Below are positions 1 to 11,262 of a stretch of DNA of 64,000 nt, piece by piece (within the stretch, counting starts at the first letter, position 1; each line of letters opens with the position of its first letter). The position numbers were made by a program, and so were the translations under genes. The DNA comes from Gymnorhina tibicen (lineage: Eukaryota > Chordata > Aves > Passeriformes > Artamidae). The DNA lies in NCBI GenBank assembly GCA_013399875.1, contig VXAZ01005702.1:475768-539767 (forward strand). Reading direction: 5' to 3'. Under the pieces are notes generated by a model, which saw only the letters and a program-made list of their open reading frames with translations, did not search any database and had not been told where the DNA came from.

Positions 1-285
1 TATATATAAAAGTTAGTTAACCTGTTATTTCTATTCCTCATATCTTTGCCTGAAAGCCCCTTAATTTCAAATTTATAATAATTCGGAGGGAAGGGGGTTG
101 TATTTCCATTCCAAGGGGCGCTCCTGCCTTCCTTAGCAGACACCTGTCTTTCAAACCAAGACACCTTCAAACCTTACCTATTCTGTGAATTCCACTGAGG
201 AGCAAAGCCAGTATTGTGGAGAGCAAAGCACTAGTATTTAAAGTTTGCAGGAAAGTATATGAAGGGGCTAAGAAAATGTGAGTAA

Positions 286-389
286 GTGGAGATTAAACTG
301 AATTGAATCTTCTTTCTTGGTTAAGTATATTGGGGCAGTGGAGATTAAACTGAATTGAATCTTCTTTCTTGGTTAAGTATATTGGGGCA
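286..389. repeat. Perfect 52-bp tandem duplication
   Basis: The unit beginning GTGGAGATTAAACTG and ending TATTGGGGCA occurs at 286-337 and again, without a mismatch that I can see, at 338-389. No third copy follows. Two identical copies in otherwise unique DNA suggest a recent duplication by replication slippage or repair. Confidence 0.95.
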
Positions 390-1204
390 GGGATATGAGG
401 GAGAAAGAATTAGATGGAACAACTTAAGAGAATATTTCTCCAGTGTTTCTCCAACTAGGAGGGTGGTCGTCGTTGGTGGGTTGTTTGTCTGTATCCATCA
501 CTTTTTCCCAAAATCTGGTGTGCAACTGAGATGAATAACCACTGAACTTGGGTGTGTACCCAGTTCAACTGAGTCTGTTTTACAGAAATGTATTGTGGAT
601 ATGCAACATTTTGTAAGCTGCAGGCAGTTCTAGTGCACAGTTGACCCAAGACGAGTGTGCATTTAGCACAGCAAGTGGCTGCAGTAATCAGGGCATTGCT
701 CAGTGTGCAGCATTTTTTGGAACACCACAGTCAAATCACATGCACATTTGAGACACAATTTCCTTGTAGTTTCTAGATGGAAATTGAATAAAATACAGAC
801 TAATAACTAAGATAAATGAGTAAATACCTTTATTTAGAATTCATTGTGAAAATTAGTAGGTAATAATTACTGCATCTTCATTTATGTCAGCAAAATAATT
901 GCATTTTTCTTCCAGTTGAAACAGTTTTGGAAATGATGTAGAAAATATTGCCTATACAATCTAAAGTAATATGTGGTTGCTGGAAAAAGAAGCACTTTAT
1001 TAAGATATAGCCACTCCCCATATTACCCATTATTTCAAATGGTGCTATATTAAAACAGAAAAGATTGAGGAAAAGTGAAGAAACTGAGTGTCTCTGTTCA
1101 TCACATAAAATACTGAATACAATCTGAAAAAGAAACTGCTTACATTTCCTTTGTATGAAGTATGTGAGACATAGAAGATGAACACAGAAAGCAGTTCATA
1201 TAAT

Positions 1205-1239
1205 ATTTAGCACAAGAACTTCTAATTTAGCACAAGAAC
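1205..1239. repeat. Short spaced direct repeat
   Basis: ATTTAGCACAAGAAC occurs at 1,205-1,219 and again at 1,225-1,239, with a 20-bp period. The intervening five bases are unmatched beyond this. It is probably a small slippage duplication. Confidence 0.8.
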
Positions 1240-4200
1240 CCCTGGGGAGGTTAATGAGCTGACTTCTATTAACTTTAGCAATGCTATACAAGCACAGGAT
1301 CTGCTCCCTAACCTATAAACTCATATTTCTTGCGTTCTTAATTATAAGTCAGAAAGAAAAGCAATATGTCATGGACACTTCACATACGCTATACATTACT
1401 GCTTTTATAAACATGGAAGAGTCACAGCTATTCCCATCCACCCTTCTTCTAGACTTCCTTACGGACATTGAAAATTTGATGCCACAATTTTTTGTTCAAA
1501 ATGATACTTTTTTGCTTATAGTGCTATTGGCTATTTACCTTTTGCCTGTATAATTGTGGTTTGAAAGACAAAACCTGTGATAAGTAAACCTAACTTAAAA
1601 TTAAAATTAAAATTTTGGTATCTTTTCTTTTTAAATTTTATTTTAAAAGTATCTGACACTTGCTGACTGGCTGGCCATGTAATTACCTCTTTCATTTAAG
1701 TCTTACCCCTGGAGAAGGATCAAGAGTGGTATGTAAGTTCAAGTGATGTTCCCATGGCAGGGGTGTATAGCATGCAGCACCTGGGCTTCTGCCTGATTGA
1801 AATCCCTGACTATGCGGAGACACGAAGCTCTTTTGAAGCTGAAATCAAAAGGTCATTCAATGATCAAGGTGTGCGTCCATCCTCTCTCCAGTAATAGAAC
1901 AGTGGGATCTCCTAGGGAGTTCTCCTCTGTCTTTTGTTCTCTTCTACCTTTGAACCATTCACAGGGACCTATCTGCCCTTCTTAGTTACAGAATAAATGC
2001 CTTGTGCTTTTCAGACATGCAGGGGTTTTGGTATGCAGCTTGCAAGGCCGGGAAAGCTAGACACCGCTGTACTAGACATGGAGCTTGGCAGTTGCTGAAC
2101 TTGAGAGAATTTTTCATTCTTTGCATCTCATTTGGGGAAGGCAGGATATCCTTGAGCATCAGTGATTCTGTCAGAAAACAAGGGCATATTTACATATCAT
2201 CTGCATACTGTAAATAGTTGTGCTCTCCTCATGGATCTTGCATAAAAACCACATATCGTCTGACATAATGTGCCAAACAGAAAAAAGTTTGCTTAAGTTT
2301 CATTAAAAACCTGAATTTGGATTACATCTTGACATGCTAAACAGTGTTCCACAATCAAAAATGTATTTCTCTAAGTATTTAGATTACAGCAATAATGTAA
2401 TTATAATAAGCAGTTAAACTTTACAGGCACTGAGAGAGTACAGTGCTTGATAACTTCCAAGTCCTAGAACGAAGTTAAAAATTAAAAAATACTACAAAGA
2501 ATTTTATAAAAAGAGCTTACAGGAATAGAAATTATAATCCATAAAATAGTTTTCCTGTACATATTCCAATTTAATGGATCCATATGCATGTTCTCAGATA
2601 AAAGAAATTAAGTCTTGAAGAATACATTTCAAAGTAGCATATCCAGGCACTGATTAAAGATTAAAGTTATGATTTCCTATGTAATATTTCAGCAATTCTA
2701 AAGGTGCAAGGAAGGAGACTTAGTGTTGGAGAAAACAAGAAGCAGGATCAGGATTGATAGTATTAAAAGTGAAAGAAAGTTGCGGACATGAATATGAAAG
2801 TAAAACAGATGAAGAATAGCCATGTTTCAAAGTTGAACTCACAGTTCTGACAGGAATAGGCAAGAGAGACATTATTGGAGGGGAAAGTAGATTCATAGTA
2901 GGTAGGGCACTGAAGGTGGCTGCTCTAGGTAAGGTGAGCCCCTCTATTAACTTACAACTTGTTATCCTTAGTTTCTTGACAGCCCCAGATGCTTGCCATC
3001 CTTTTCTTTCTCTTTTCTGTTCTCCTTTGGTGGCTAACACACCTAAGACAGTTAAAATTTCTCCTCATATTTTTCTTTATTCTTTTCTTTTTTTTTTAAC
3101 CCAGGAAAAGCTCAGGTGTGGTCCTCTTCCTCTGAAAAGTATCTCTGTGTTCTTGATTCAGTCCCACCCCATCTTCCTGCTGAGATTAGTGACTTTTCCA
3201 TAAGGGCACCTCTTTTCTTCACTTCTTTCATCTTTTTTGCACCTTTCACCCACTTTCTCTGTAAGTCTTAAAAGAGAAAAAGAAGGGGCTGAGTAAAGAG
3301 GCTAGACAAAATGATCTTATGACTCTAACTCTTCTTCAAAAGACTGTGATTTTAATTCCATGATTTTTGGAAAGTACAGAGCCATCCACTGCAAATTTTT
3401 TTTATGGTAATATTACTGTCCAAGTATCTGCATAAAACTGAGGAGAAACATCTGTGGTTCTCTGAGACAGCAGAGTAAGAAGCAGTAGGTTTTCAGACTA
3501 ATATATATAATATTCTGCCCCGTTCTGAGCTGCTGCTGAAGGCTTACCATGACCATATCAAACAAAGGCAGCTGCTAGTTGCTTTTAACTATTTTCACCT
3601 TTTTTCTTCCATCTGTATGCATTTTCAATTCTACAATCTTGTACTATTCTTACTCACTAAGCAGTAACAAACACAGGTAAAATGTGTTTGTTCTAGAAAG
3701 GAGGTGTCATACTTTGGAATCTACCTTGTGCAGCTCCAATGCTGAGCACTCTCTGGTACTGCCCACAGCAAGGACATAATGCTCATTTCTTACAGTGTTC
3801 CTGTTTCTGAGATTTGTCATCAGCTCTAATTTACGTTCTTGCCTGAATATATCTTTGGAAAACACGACTTTTTTTCCTAGTCATACTGGTTTGCCAGATT
3901 ACAGTGATTACCTATATTCTAGAGATTGTGACAGCACACTGCATTTCCTCTCTTTGTTCAGCTCTTAAGTGCAATCTACTCTCCACTAAGTAGAAAAAGG
4001 AAGTTTTCACACAGTTGGGATTCGCTCACTAAAAAAGCATTGAGATAAATTTGAGGGAGAGCAAAGCTTCTCCACTGTCACTACAAAATAGTTGATATTC
4101 TTCAACATACTGCAGTGTATGCTGATGACAGGCTAAAATTTAATCTAGTCTCAAAACAAAGAAGAAAACAGGAATATGCTAAAAAAATGAGCGGTGAATA

Positions 4201-4904
4201 TAATCTGCTATCACTGTGAGGCCATTGCACTGAACAAGCAAAACACATACCCTTGATTATAGAGGTTGATTGAGACATTTTCCAGCTGCTTTGTTTGCAT
4301 GCAAAACACATCCTGGTTTTTCAAAGTGACTGAAAATGAGAAAAGACAAATTCAAAATTCAAAAATCTCATGGGATTTTTTGGAGAAAGCTTCTGTATAT
4401 GACATGTAATGATAATGGATAAAGTAGCAATAAAAAAGATGGTCATGAACAGAAAGCAAGTGGTTTTGTATTTGTTATGTATGGATGATGATATGCACGT
4501 CTGAAGAGTTGATTAGACTACATAATGTAGCTATTGCACAAGGAGCTAGAATTTAAATATATGATTATATAAATCTGAAAGTGAACAACTATAAAAAAAT
4601 CATCTCTGTGATGGTTTCATTAAAATGAAATGTGTAGGTTTATTTATAACAACCAAACCAAGTGCAGAGTACCAGTATTTGTACTCCATGGAGTTTTCTT
4701 TCCCTGGTCCTTGAGACCTGGCTACTGGTCACTTGCTCCCTTCTCCTCTTTCACATGTCCTCTGTGAGATACTGACCTTTCTCTGTCTCATGTCTTCTTC
4801 TCTTGACATCCTACAATCTGTTACTAGCTTGTCTTCATGAGCAGACCTGCTTGCTTCCCAAGAAAATTACAACTTCCTCCAAAGCAGAGGTCCTTCCGTA
4901 ATAG

Positions 4905-5190
4905 CCACACAGTCAGTGGTAAAGTTGGCAGGGACTTCTGAAGACTGTCTAATCCAGCTCAGGATGGGGTCCAGTTGACTTTTGAATGTCTCCAAGAATG
5001 GAAACTTCACAGTCACGCTAAATAACCTGTTTGACCACTCTACAAAATAATTTTCTCATATCTAAAGGAACTTTTTGTATTTCAGTTTGTAATTACTGTC
5101 TTCTGTACTGTCACTCAGTACCACTGTAAAAAGCCTGGATGCTTATTCTTTAATCAGGTACTTTTATATATTGACAAAGTCACCATGCCA
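4905..5190 (-). mobile_element. CR1 LINE 3' fragment, old
   Basis: On the plus strand the sequence follows the reverse complement of a CR1 3' end. It has the GTTGG-aAGGGACtTCTG-AGA block near 4,924, CTTTTGAATGTCTCCAAG-ATGGA near 4,979, and a CTGTCACT-GG-ACCACTG-like block near 5,107. It closes with a TCAGGTA-TTTATA-ATTGA-AA block near 5,155-5,180. The element therefore points to the minus strand. It is 5' truncated, as CR1 copies usually are, and heavily diverged; the terminal octamer tail is not clearly preserved. The ends are approximate to 10-15 bases. Confidence 0.8.
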
Positions 5191-8100
5191 TAAAACCTCA
5201 CTACTCTAAATGAAGTATAACACCGATGGGAACCAGCGGGAACAACTGAGAATCAAATATAGACGCCATAAAAGATTAGGTTTGTTTCTTTGTTTGTTTT
5301 TCCGTCCTTTAAAGCACCCCAATGTTTTCCCAAGTCCCAAAACACCCCCTTATCCAAAAATTTCAAGTACAAGTAGTTAATTCCTTCACTAGCAGGCATG
5401 TGTCTGTCATCTCAGAGAAATCCTTCCACAAAGCTTTTTACTTTCTGATAAGAATCAGTTACAAAGTGTACCTGTGGTGTAACCTCCAGTTAGAATATCT
5501 AGAAAGGCTCCTTCACTTTCAGAAGACACAGACCTACTGTTTATTTACAAAGGGAGATTATACATAGGACCCCTGGAGAATATACTACAATAGCCCATGT
5601 TTAAACCCTCTGATTAATGTAGTATTAACAATGTCAGTTAACCATTCCCTCAGTCATAATGTCCTTGGATAACTGAAGATCAGATAGTTCATTTTTCTGT
5701 ACGTTTCTCCTTCCTAACTTTGGACATATCCAAAGATCTTTGTTCTTGTATCACATAGTGGGGCATGTGTGTTGATCTTCAGCTGCTGCTTTTTCTGAAC
5801 CTGTGACTAGACATAAGCTGCAGCAATACAACCACGAACACTGAGCAACAGTCCCACAGAATGAAAAGACTGTTATTCCATTTGTCATTGGATATGTCAA
5901 CAAGCAAAATCAGCCAATAATTTCTCCATTTTATGTGTACAACTATGATGAAAAAGTATTCAATGTGAGCATTTCTGTGGCTAAGGCATAAACATTTATA
6001 CCAATATCACCAAGTTTTATAGTTATGGAGGACATGGTGAGAAATGATTAAAATATCCTGAAAGCAAAAGTTTGGGTTGGTGACAAAAGCCTACAGGAGG
6101 CTTTTTTTATTTGAATGTAGAGACATTAATCTCTGATTATTTTAATCTCTGGACCATCTTAATTTCACTTCAGTCTGAGGATATATTTTCTGGGGAAAAG
6201 ATCTGTGAATGTCAAAGATGGTGTGAATGCTTAATTTACACAACTAGAGAAGAGTTTCACATATATGTACAGGTAAACTCAGCTATGCAAATTCAGCTGG
6301 AGGAAACCCATTTTGCAAAAGCTATAACTGAACAGAGATATGATGATATTATATCAATTCTTGAGGCCTCCATAGCTATTGAAAATGCAATAGAAATGCG
6401 AATTTAAGATGGTTCCAGGTGCATGGTTCTGTTTTCAGACATGATCAGCTGATTACTCATCATCATCTGTTGCAAGCCAGCTGTCAGCTCACACAGAGAG
6501 CATTGAAGTCAGTTTGGCTGAGCAAACAGAGTTATTTCTGAACTGAATGTCAATTGGTTTCCAAAGCAGCGAAAGTAATAAAAGTGGTGATGTCAGTACC
6601 AGCAATCAAGCTGCACAGAGAAGGTTTATTTCCTTGACCTAAATCATATTAAACCACAGCTTTGATTAACAATGAGACAATTTCTACTTCACAGGTTCAG
6701 GCTTCTACTTACATATTAGGACAAAACTGTATTATTGGTAGATCAGAAGGAGAGGGGAATTGTTTTCAAAAAAAAAGAGTATAATGACTTCATTTGTCTA
6801 CTTTTATTAAAAAGAGAAAAATGCATTACCATATTAAATTCAATGTTTCTTTTACTTTTCTTCCCCCATGGTTTTCACAGTAAAGGCACAAGAGTGCTAA
6901 AATATAATTGTTTTGGAAACCTCAGCAGATAGAGGTGCATGGGTGTAATGGAGTATATGTTCTGTAAATTCTGATTAATTTGGACACATATGCCTGTAGA
7001 TCCTATTCAAGAATGACAGCTGTAGTGCTTTGTTCAGGAAATACTCATCACGCTGCAAATGTACAGAGCAATTGTATGTTACTTATATAATAGGTAATCA
7101 CATCAATCACATTCATGTTTGTCATTTCCAGAGAAGCTGCAGGTTGTCTGGAGTTGCTGTTAATTTTTCAGCTGCACTTTTGGAAATGCTGGATACAGAT
7201 AGAAAGTTCTCAAAATCTGCCTGAACAAAGGGATGTGTCAGGCAACTTAAACAGCCCTCTTGAGTCTTGAGTAACCATGAGCAACATTGAAAGAAATACA
7301 AAAACAACAAGTCCACAGGTTAAGAAAGTGTAAACTAAGTAATGAAGACAGTGCTGAAAACTTGAATATATATGGGACTTTTTAAGAATGAATTTCGGAT
7401 TGAAAGCTATGCAAAATTATTGCCTCCATTAAAGAAAACCCACCCATACCAAATCAAAACAAAACCCCCTTGACAAATATTTGAAAATAATTTTTTAATT
7501 TCCTAATTTTGAGGCAAACCTCATAATACAGAGTAATGATTTTTTTCAACCTATAGGACTGATAGCTCTACAATGTTCAGTTCATGTGAGTAATATGCTT
7601 CTTTGCCATTGAAAAAACACAATATTTGTTACTCTCACATGCTCAGGGAGATGAACTTTGCTCATTAGCTGTCTAAAATAATGTATCAATATACTTATTT
7701 TTCTTAGAGCTGTTCTTTTCCACCACCATTTCAAAAGTTAAAATGGAAAAAAAGAAAAAAACATTCATATCAGACAGGAGCTACTACAGGTAAACTATTA
7801 TTAACCCTGTCCTGCTGCCCTGAAAATCCATCAACACCAACAGGATACTGGTCAGACTTCGAAATAGCATAATATGCAAAAACTATAAGTGTTACTAAAC
7901 ATACTTTAAAATACATATATCTCCTAACAGTATTCCCTTAGATTAAACAACCATCTGGCTGTCTTCTTAATCACCTGACCTAATTGCAAGGTGGTCATTC
8001 AGCATATGTTTCAAAGTGATATTCAGGTAGATGAGGTCACCAAGAAAAGCATCTGTTTCATATCACAAATAATAATTAAACAATTAAAGCAGTGAGGTAC

Positions 8101-10630
8101 CTCTGGGATTTGTGTGGAGTCCCTGGTTAAAAATCCACCAACTAAATCAAGGTATGATTACGCTTAATTTTCATGCCTCTGAAGAAGCTTAATTGCTTTC
8201 TGGCTACTGTTGAATCATTCCTGTAGAATCCCTACAGACTGCTTAGCCAAAACAAATATTTTTCTCTAGTCTATTGCCATAGACACAAGAAGCAATGGCT
8301 TTCTTTAGGGACTAGAAAGAAAAAATGCTGCATGGATATCTAAATGCTCTTATGGGAAAAAGTACTTGATGAGTTCCTTGCTTACTTCTGGTACTTTCAC
8401 CTATGGTGGTTATCCCACCATACAGGTTGCGTAAATGTGCAGCGAGAAATGGCAATAAATACCTTCTAAAAACACTTACAATGTTAAATGTCAGAAAATT
8501 GTTCTGGCAATTTAAAAAATATTATTTGGATCTGGGGGTTTTTGTTTCTGGGTTGTTTTTTTTCAGACCAGAAGGGAGATCTTTCATTTTTGCCTCAAAC
8601 AGTTGTAAAATTGTTATAATAACAGTAAAATGCAATTAATGCTGAAAACCAAAGTGAATTGATTTTGATTTTGTCTTGATTCTTGTCTTGTCTAAATGCA
8701 CAACAGCCCAAGATTTAGCTAACTTTATGTAGCATCTGGATGCCAAGAAAAGTGCATTTTTAAATTAAAATGATGTTTGAATGGACATAATTTACCTAGA
8801 ACAAATAGTTAAGAAAATAAAAATAAAATATAGTAGCAATTGCTATTTGGAGTAAGTGTTGGTTTTCATGGCTCTGTGTCTTTTTACAGTCTGCAGGATT
8901 TAATTCTGGGAAAGGCACAGGAAAATTCACAATAGGCATCTATAGTTGAACTTAGTTGAAGTTGCTTCTCTGACAATCAGAAGGCAAGGCACAACTTGAA
9001 TCATAGGAATTCAGGGAATTCAGATTTCACTCAGTATTGTATAAGTATGGAAATTTTAATATAACATGTTTCAGTGGTACAGGTATACTATTAAATTTTG
9101 TTGGTCTAATGAAATTTTGTGGTAGAAAGTTCCACAAAATAATTATGTTCCACAAGCATGCATTTTTTTAAAAAGTTCTGAAGGATGAACTTAATTGAAA
9201 TGTTTTATTATTACTATTCTAGGAGAGCAAGATTCCATTTATGTTCTTGAAATTGTCTATTTTTTTGCTTCTTTCCTGTCCTGTTTCAAATCAAATTATT
9301 CAGTCATTTTATTTGCTTTTTATATGGCAGTCCTTATCAAGCCTCTGATACAATCATGTTATTTCTATTATTTGAATACATTTATTTAAGTTCCACAATA
9401 AAATTCAGTATTCTGAGAGGGAATATGCTATTGTTTTCTACGTTATACATTATGTAAACTGCATTCAGACCTAGTTATTTATTTATTCTTCATTTTAGCT
9501 TTTATCTATTATTCGTTAATCCTTCTGTGGTTCATTTCCACCATTGCAGAGTGCAAAAATGTTTTTGCTGAGCAATATAGACAGGAACACTGATAATTCT
9601 TTTGATATCTTTAAAATTCAGTATATGAATGTCAATTTTTTTTCTCTCCACTGGATGCTTTCTTGCATTTATGAACAGAAAAATTCACATGCCAGCATTT
9701 TCCCATTTCTCCAGCTTTACCGGATCCAGTAATATCTTCTTGTTTCTATTAAATGGAAGCATACCAGCCAATTTTCATTAGAGCAGTCAATTTCATGATA
9801 ATTTTCTGATGATGACACTGAATTATAGCATACATGTATTTTCATATTATGTCTGAATTTATTTGCACTCTTTCATATCATTGAAAGGATTCTAGTCAGC
9901 TACATCACTATAGGACTGAGTATGCTCAAGGACTCGGTATCTTTCCTCTGGCTGCTGGCATTTTGTTCTACACTTTGCTAGAAGGTTTTGAAACTAGAGT
10001 TCTTTCCTTTTATTATTTGCAGAAATAAACATGAGGTAGAAAACAAAGAATGATTTTGGAATAATAAAAATAAATTCTTTCAGCTTATTAACAGCCTTTC
10101 CAAGGATAAAATGGCATGTTTGTTTTCAGCTTTCCCACTGAGCTTGGGAATGTTTAGCAAGATGAGCACATAATTTTAGATACCATTGCCCAAGGAAGAA
10201 AAATTCAGGTGCCAACCATGTAATCAAACCCTTTTTTTTTTTCTGTAGTTTTCCTCTTTTTTTTTGAACCATATTAATATGACCAGTGAGTGAGTAATGT
10301 GAAAAGTAGATACTCTTGAAATTGCTGCTGGAGGCACAGGAAACTCTGTCATAAATTCAGAAATCAAGATGTTTGAGAATTTGTATGTCTTCTAGAAGTT
10401 ACTGTAGGAAGAAATTTTTTTTTTTTTGACACCAGTTATTTACAGCTTAGGTGGTAGACATATCACAAAACTAACTTATACTGATAAGATAACATATATC
10501 TTAAGAAAATTCATGGTTCCAGGCTACACAGAATAAAAAGGGTATATGCTATCTTCAGTCTTGAAAATCTTTATATTGCCAGGAAATAAATAGATTTTAT
10601 CTATTGGGAATAAAGTCAAGATTCTATCTT
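5191..10630. other. AT-rich non-coding stretch, no gene recognised
   Basis: No retroelement or known protein is recognisable. A 98-codon open frame at 6,111-6,407 on the plus strand has a fairly protein-like composition, but it matches no family I know and has no upstream context. Several T tracts of 9-12 bases occur near 10,231-10,262 and 10,419-10,428. Confidence 0.55.
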
Positions 10631-10670
10631 TAACGCGGTGTGGGTGGTCGGTGGAGAGGCCGCCGCGTTA
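10631..10670. repeat. 8-bp inverted repeat at the LTR terminus
   Basis: TAACGCGG at 10,631-10,638 is perfectly complementary to CCGCGTTA at 10,663-10,670, with a 24-base loop. It contains four CpG dinucleotides in the two arms, unusual in this CpG-poor region. It lies at the U5 end of the LTR. Confidence 0.85.
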
Positions 10671-11262
10671 TCCCGAGAGCATCCCTAGCAAGGAATCGCT
10701 CCGGCGGTGTTGCTTGGCACACTCGCAGGCTGGCTTTCTCACCTGTGCTGATGGAGGCAAAAAAGCACACGCTCACACTGAGCTGGATAGCTCATGCGTT
10801 ACCAGAGACAAAGAGTTAGGAGGGGCTCTTCATATAGAGTTATGAAGGGTTTATTGTCAAACCACCACGAAGGTGTCCATGGACAAAAAGAGCAAACTAA
10901 ACGCCGTGACAAAGTTATATAGGCGTACAGAAAGAAGGCGGGCAGAGCACCAGTAACCAATGGTCTGAGGGTACAGGGGCAGAGAGAAGGTGGGGTAATA
11001 TAACAACAACCAGTGGGGAGAAGGAAGGGGCAGAGTGGGGACTGGATTACAACTTTTTAAGGGGTAAGAGGTGTGTATGGCCAAGGGGCCAACCAGACAG
11101 ATTTAATCTGCATAGAATCACAAAGCCTGATGGGGGAGGCTGTTCTCACCCTGAGTCAGGGGGTGATCTTAAACTGTGGAGCTGGCCCACCAGCAGGCCT
11201 CTCCTGTTCTGGGGCTCTCTGGCCTCTCGACTTCCACCTATGCTGGCTCAGCCACCACAACA
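10631..11262 (-). mobile_element. Solo LTR of an endogenous retrovirus (ERVK-like), minus strand
   Basis: Read on the minus strand, the element starts TGTTGTGGTGGCTGAGCC at 11,262. It has a TATATA box at 10,921-10,916, an AATAAA signal at 10,855-10,850, and ends CCGCGTTA at 10,631. The TATA-to-polyadenylation spacing of about 65 bases fits a short-R LTR. The 7-bp word CTATCTT sits directly outside both ends (10,624-10,630 and 11,263-11,269), as expected of a target site duplication; 6 bp would be usual for beta-like ERVK elements. No gag, pol or env remnant flanks it, so it is a recombined solo LTR. The canonical terminal CA is absent, so the exact 3' edge is uncertain by a base or two. No specific family name is assigned. 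Confidence 0.8.

Larger units (their letters stand above)
1..4904. other. AT-rich non-coding stretch, no gene recognised
   Basis: All open frames here are short (about 106 codons or fewer) and none resembles a protein I know. The only structure I can point to is a 52-bp tandem duplication at 286-389 and a pair of 15-bp repeats at 1,205-1,219 and 1,225-1,239. It reads as intergenic or intronic bird DNA. Confidence 0.6.

Noticed and set aside
6111..6407. 98-codon frame with protein-like composition, and the surrounding 5,800-6,400
   Set aside because: Tried as a degraded gene copy in all plus frames; multiple stops and no recognisable domain. Not enough to call a pseudogene.
10231..10428. T tracts near 10.23-10.43 kb as retroposon tails
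   Set aside because: No element body adjoins them and no target duplications are visible; simple homopolymers are common in this DNA.
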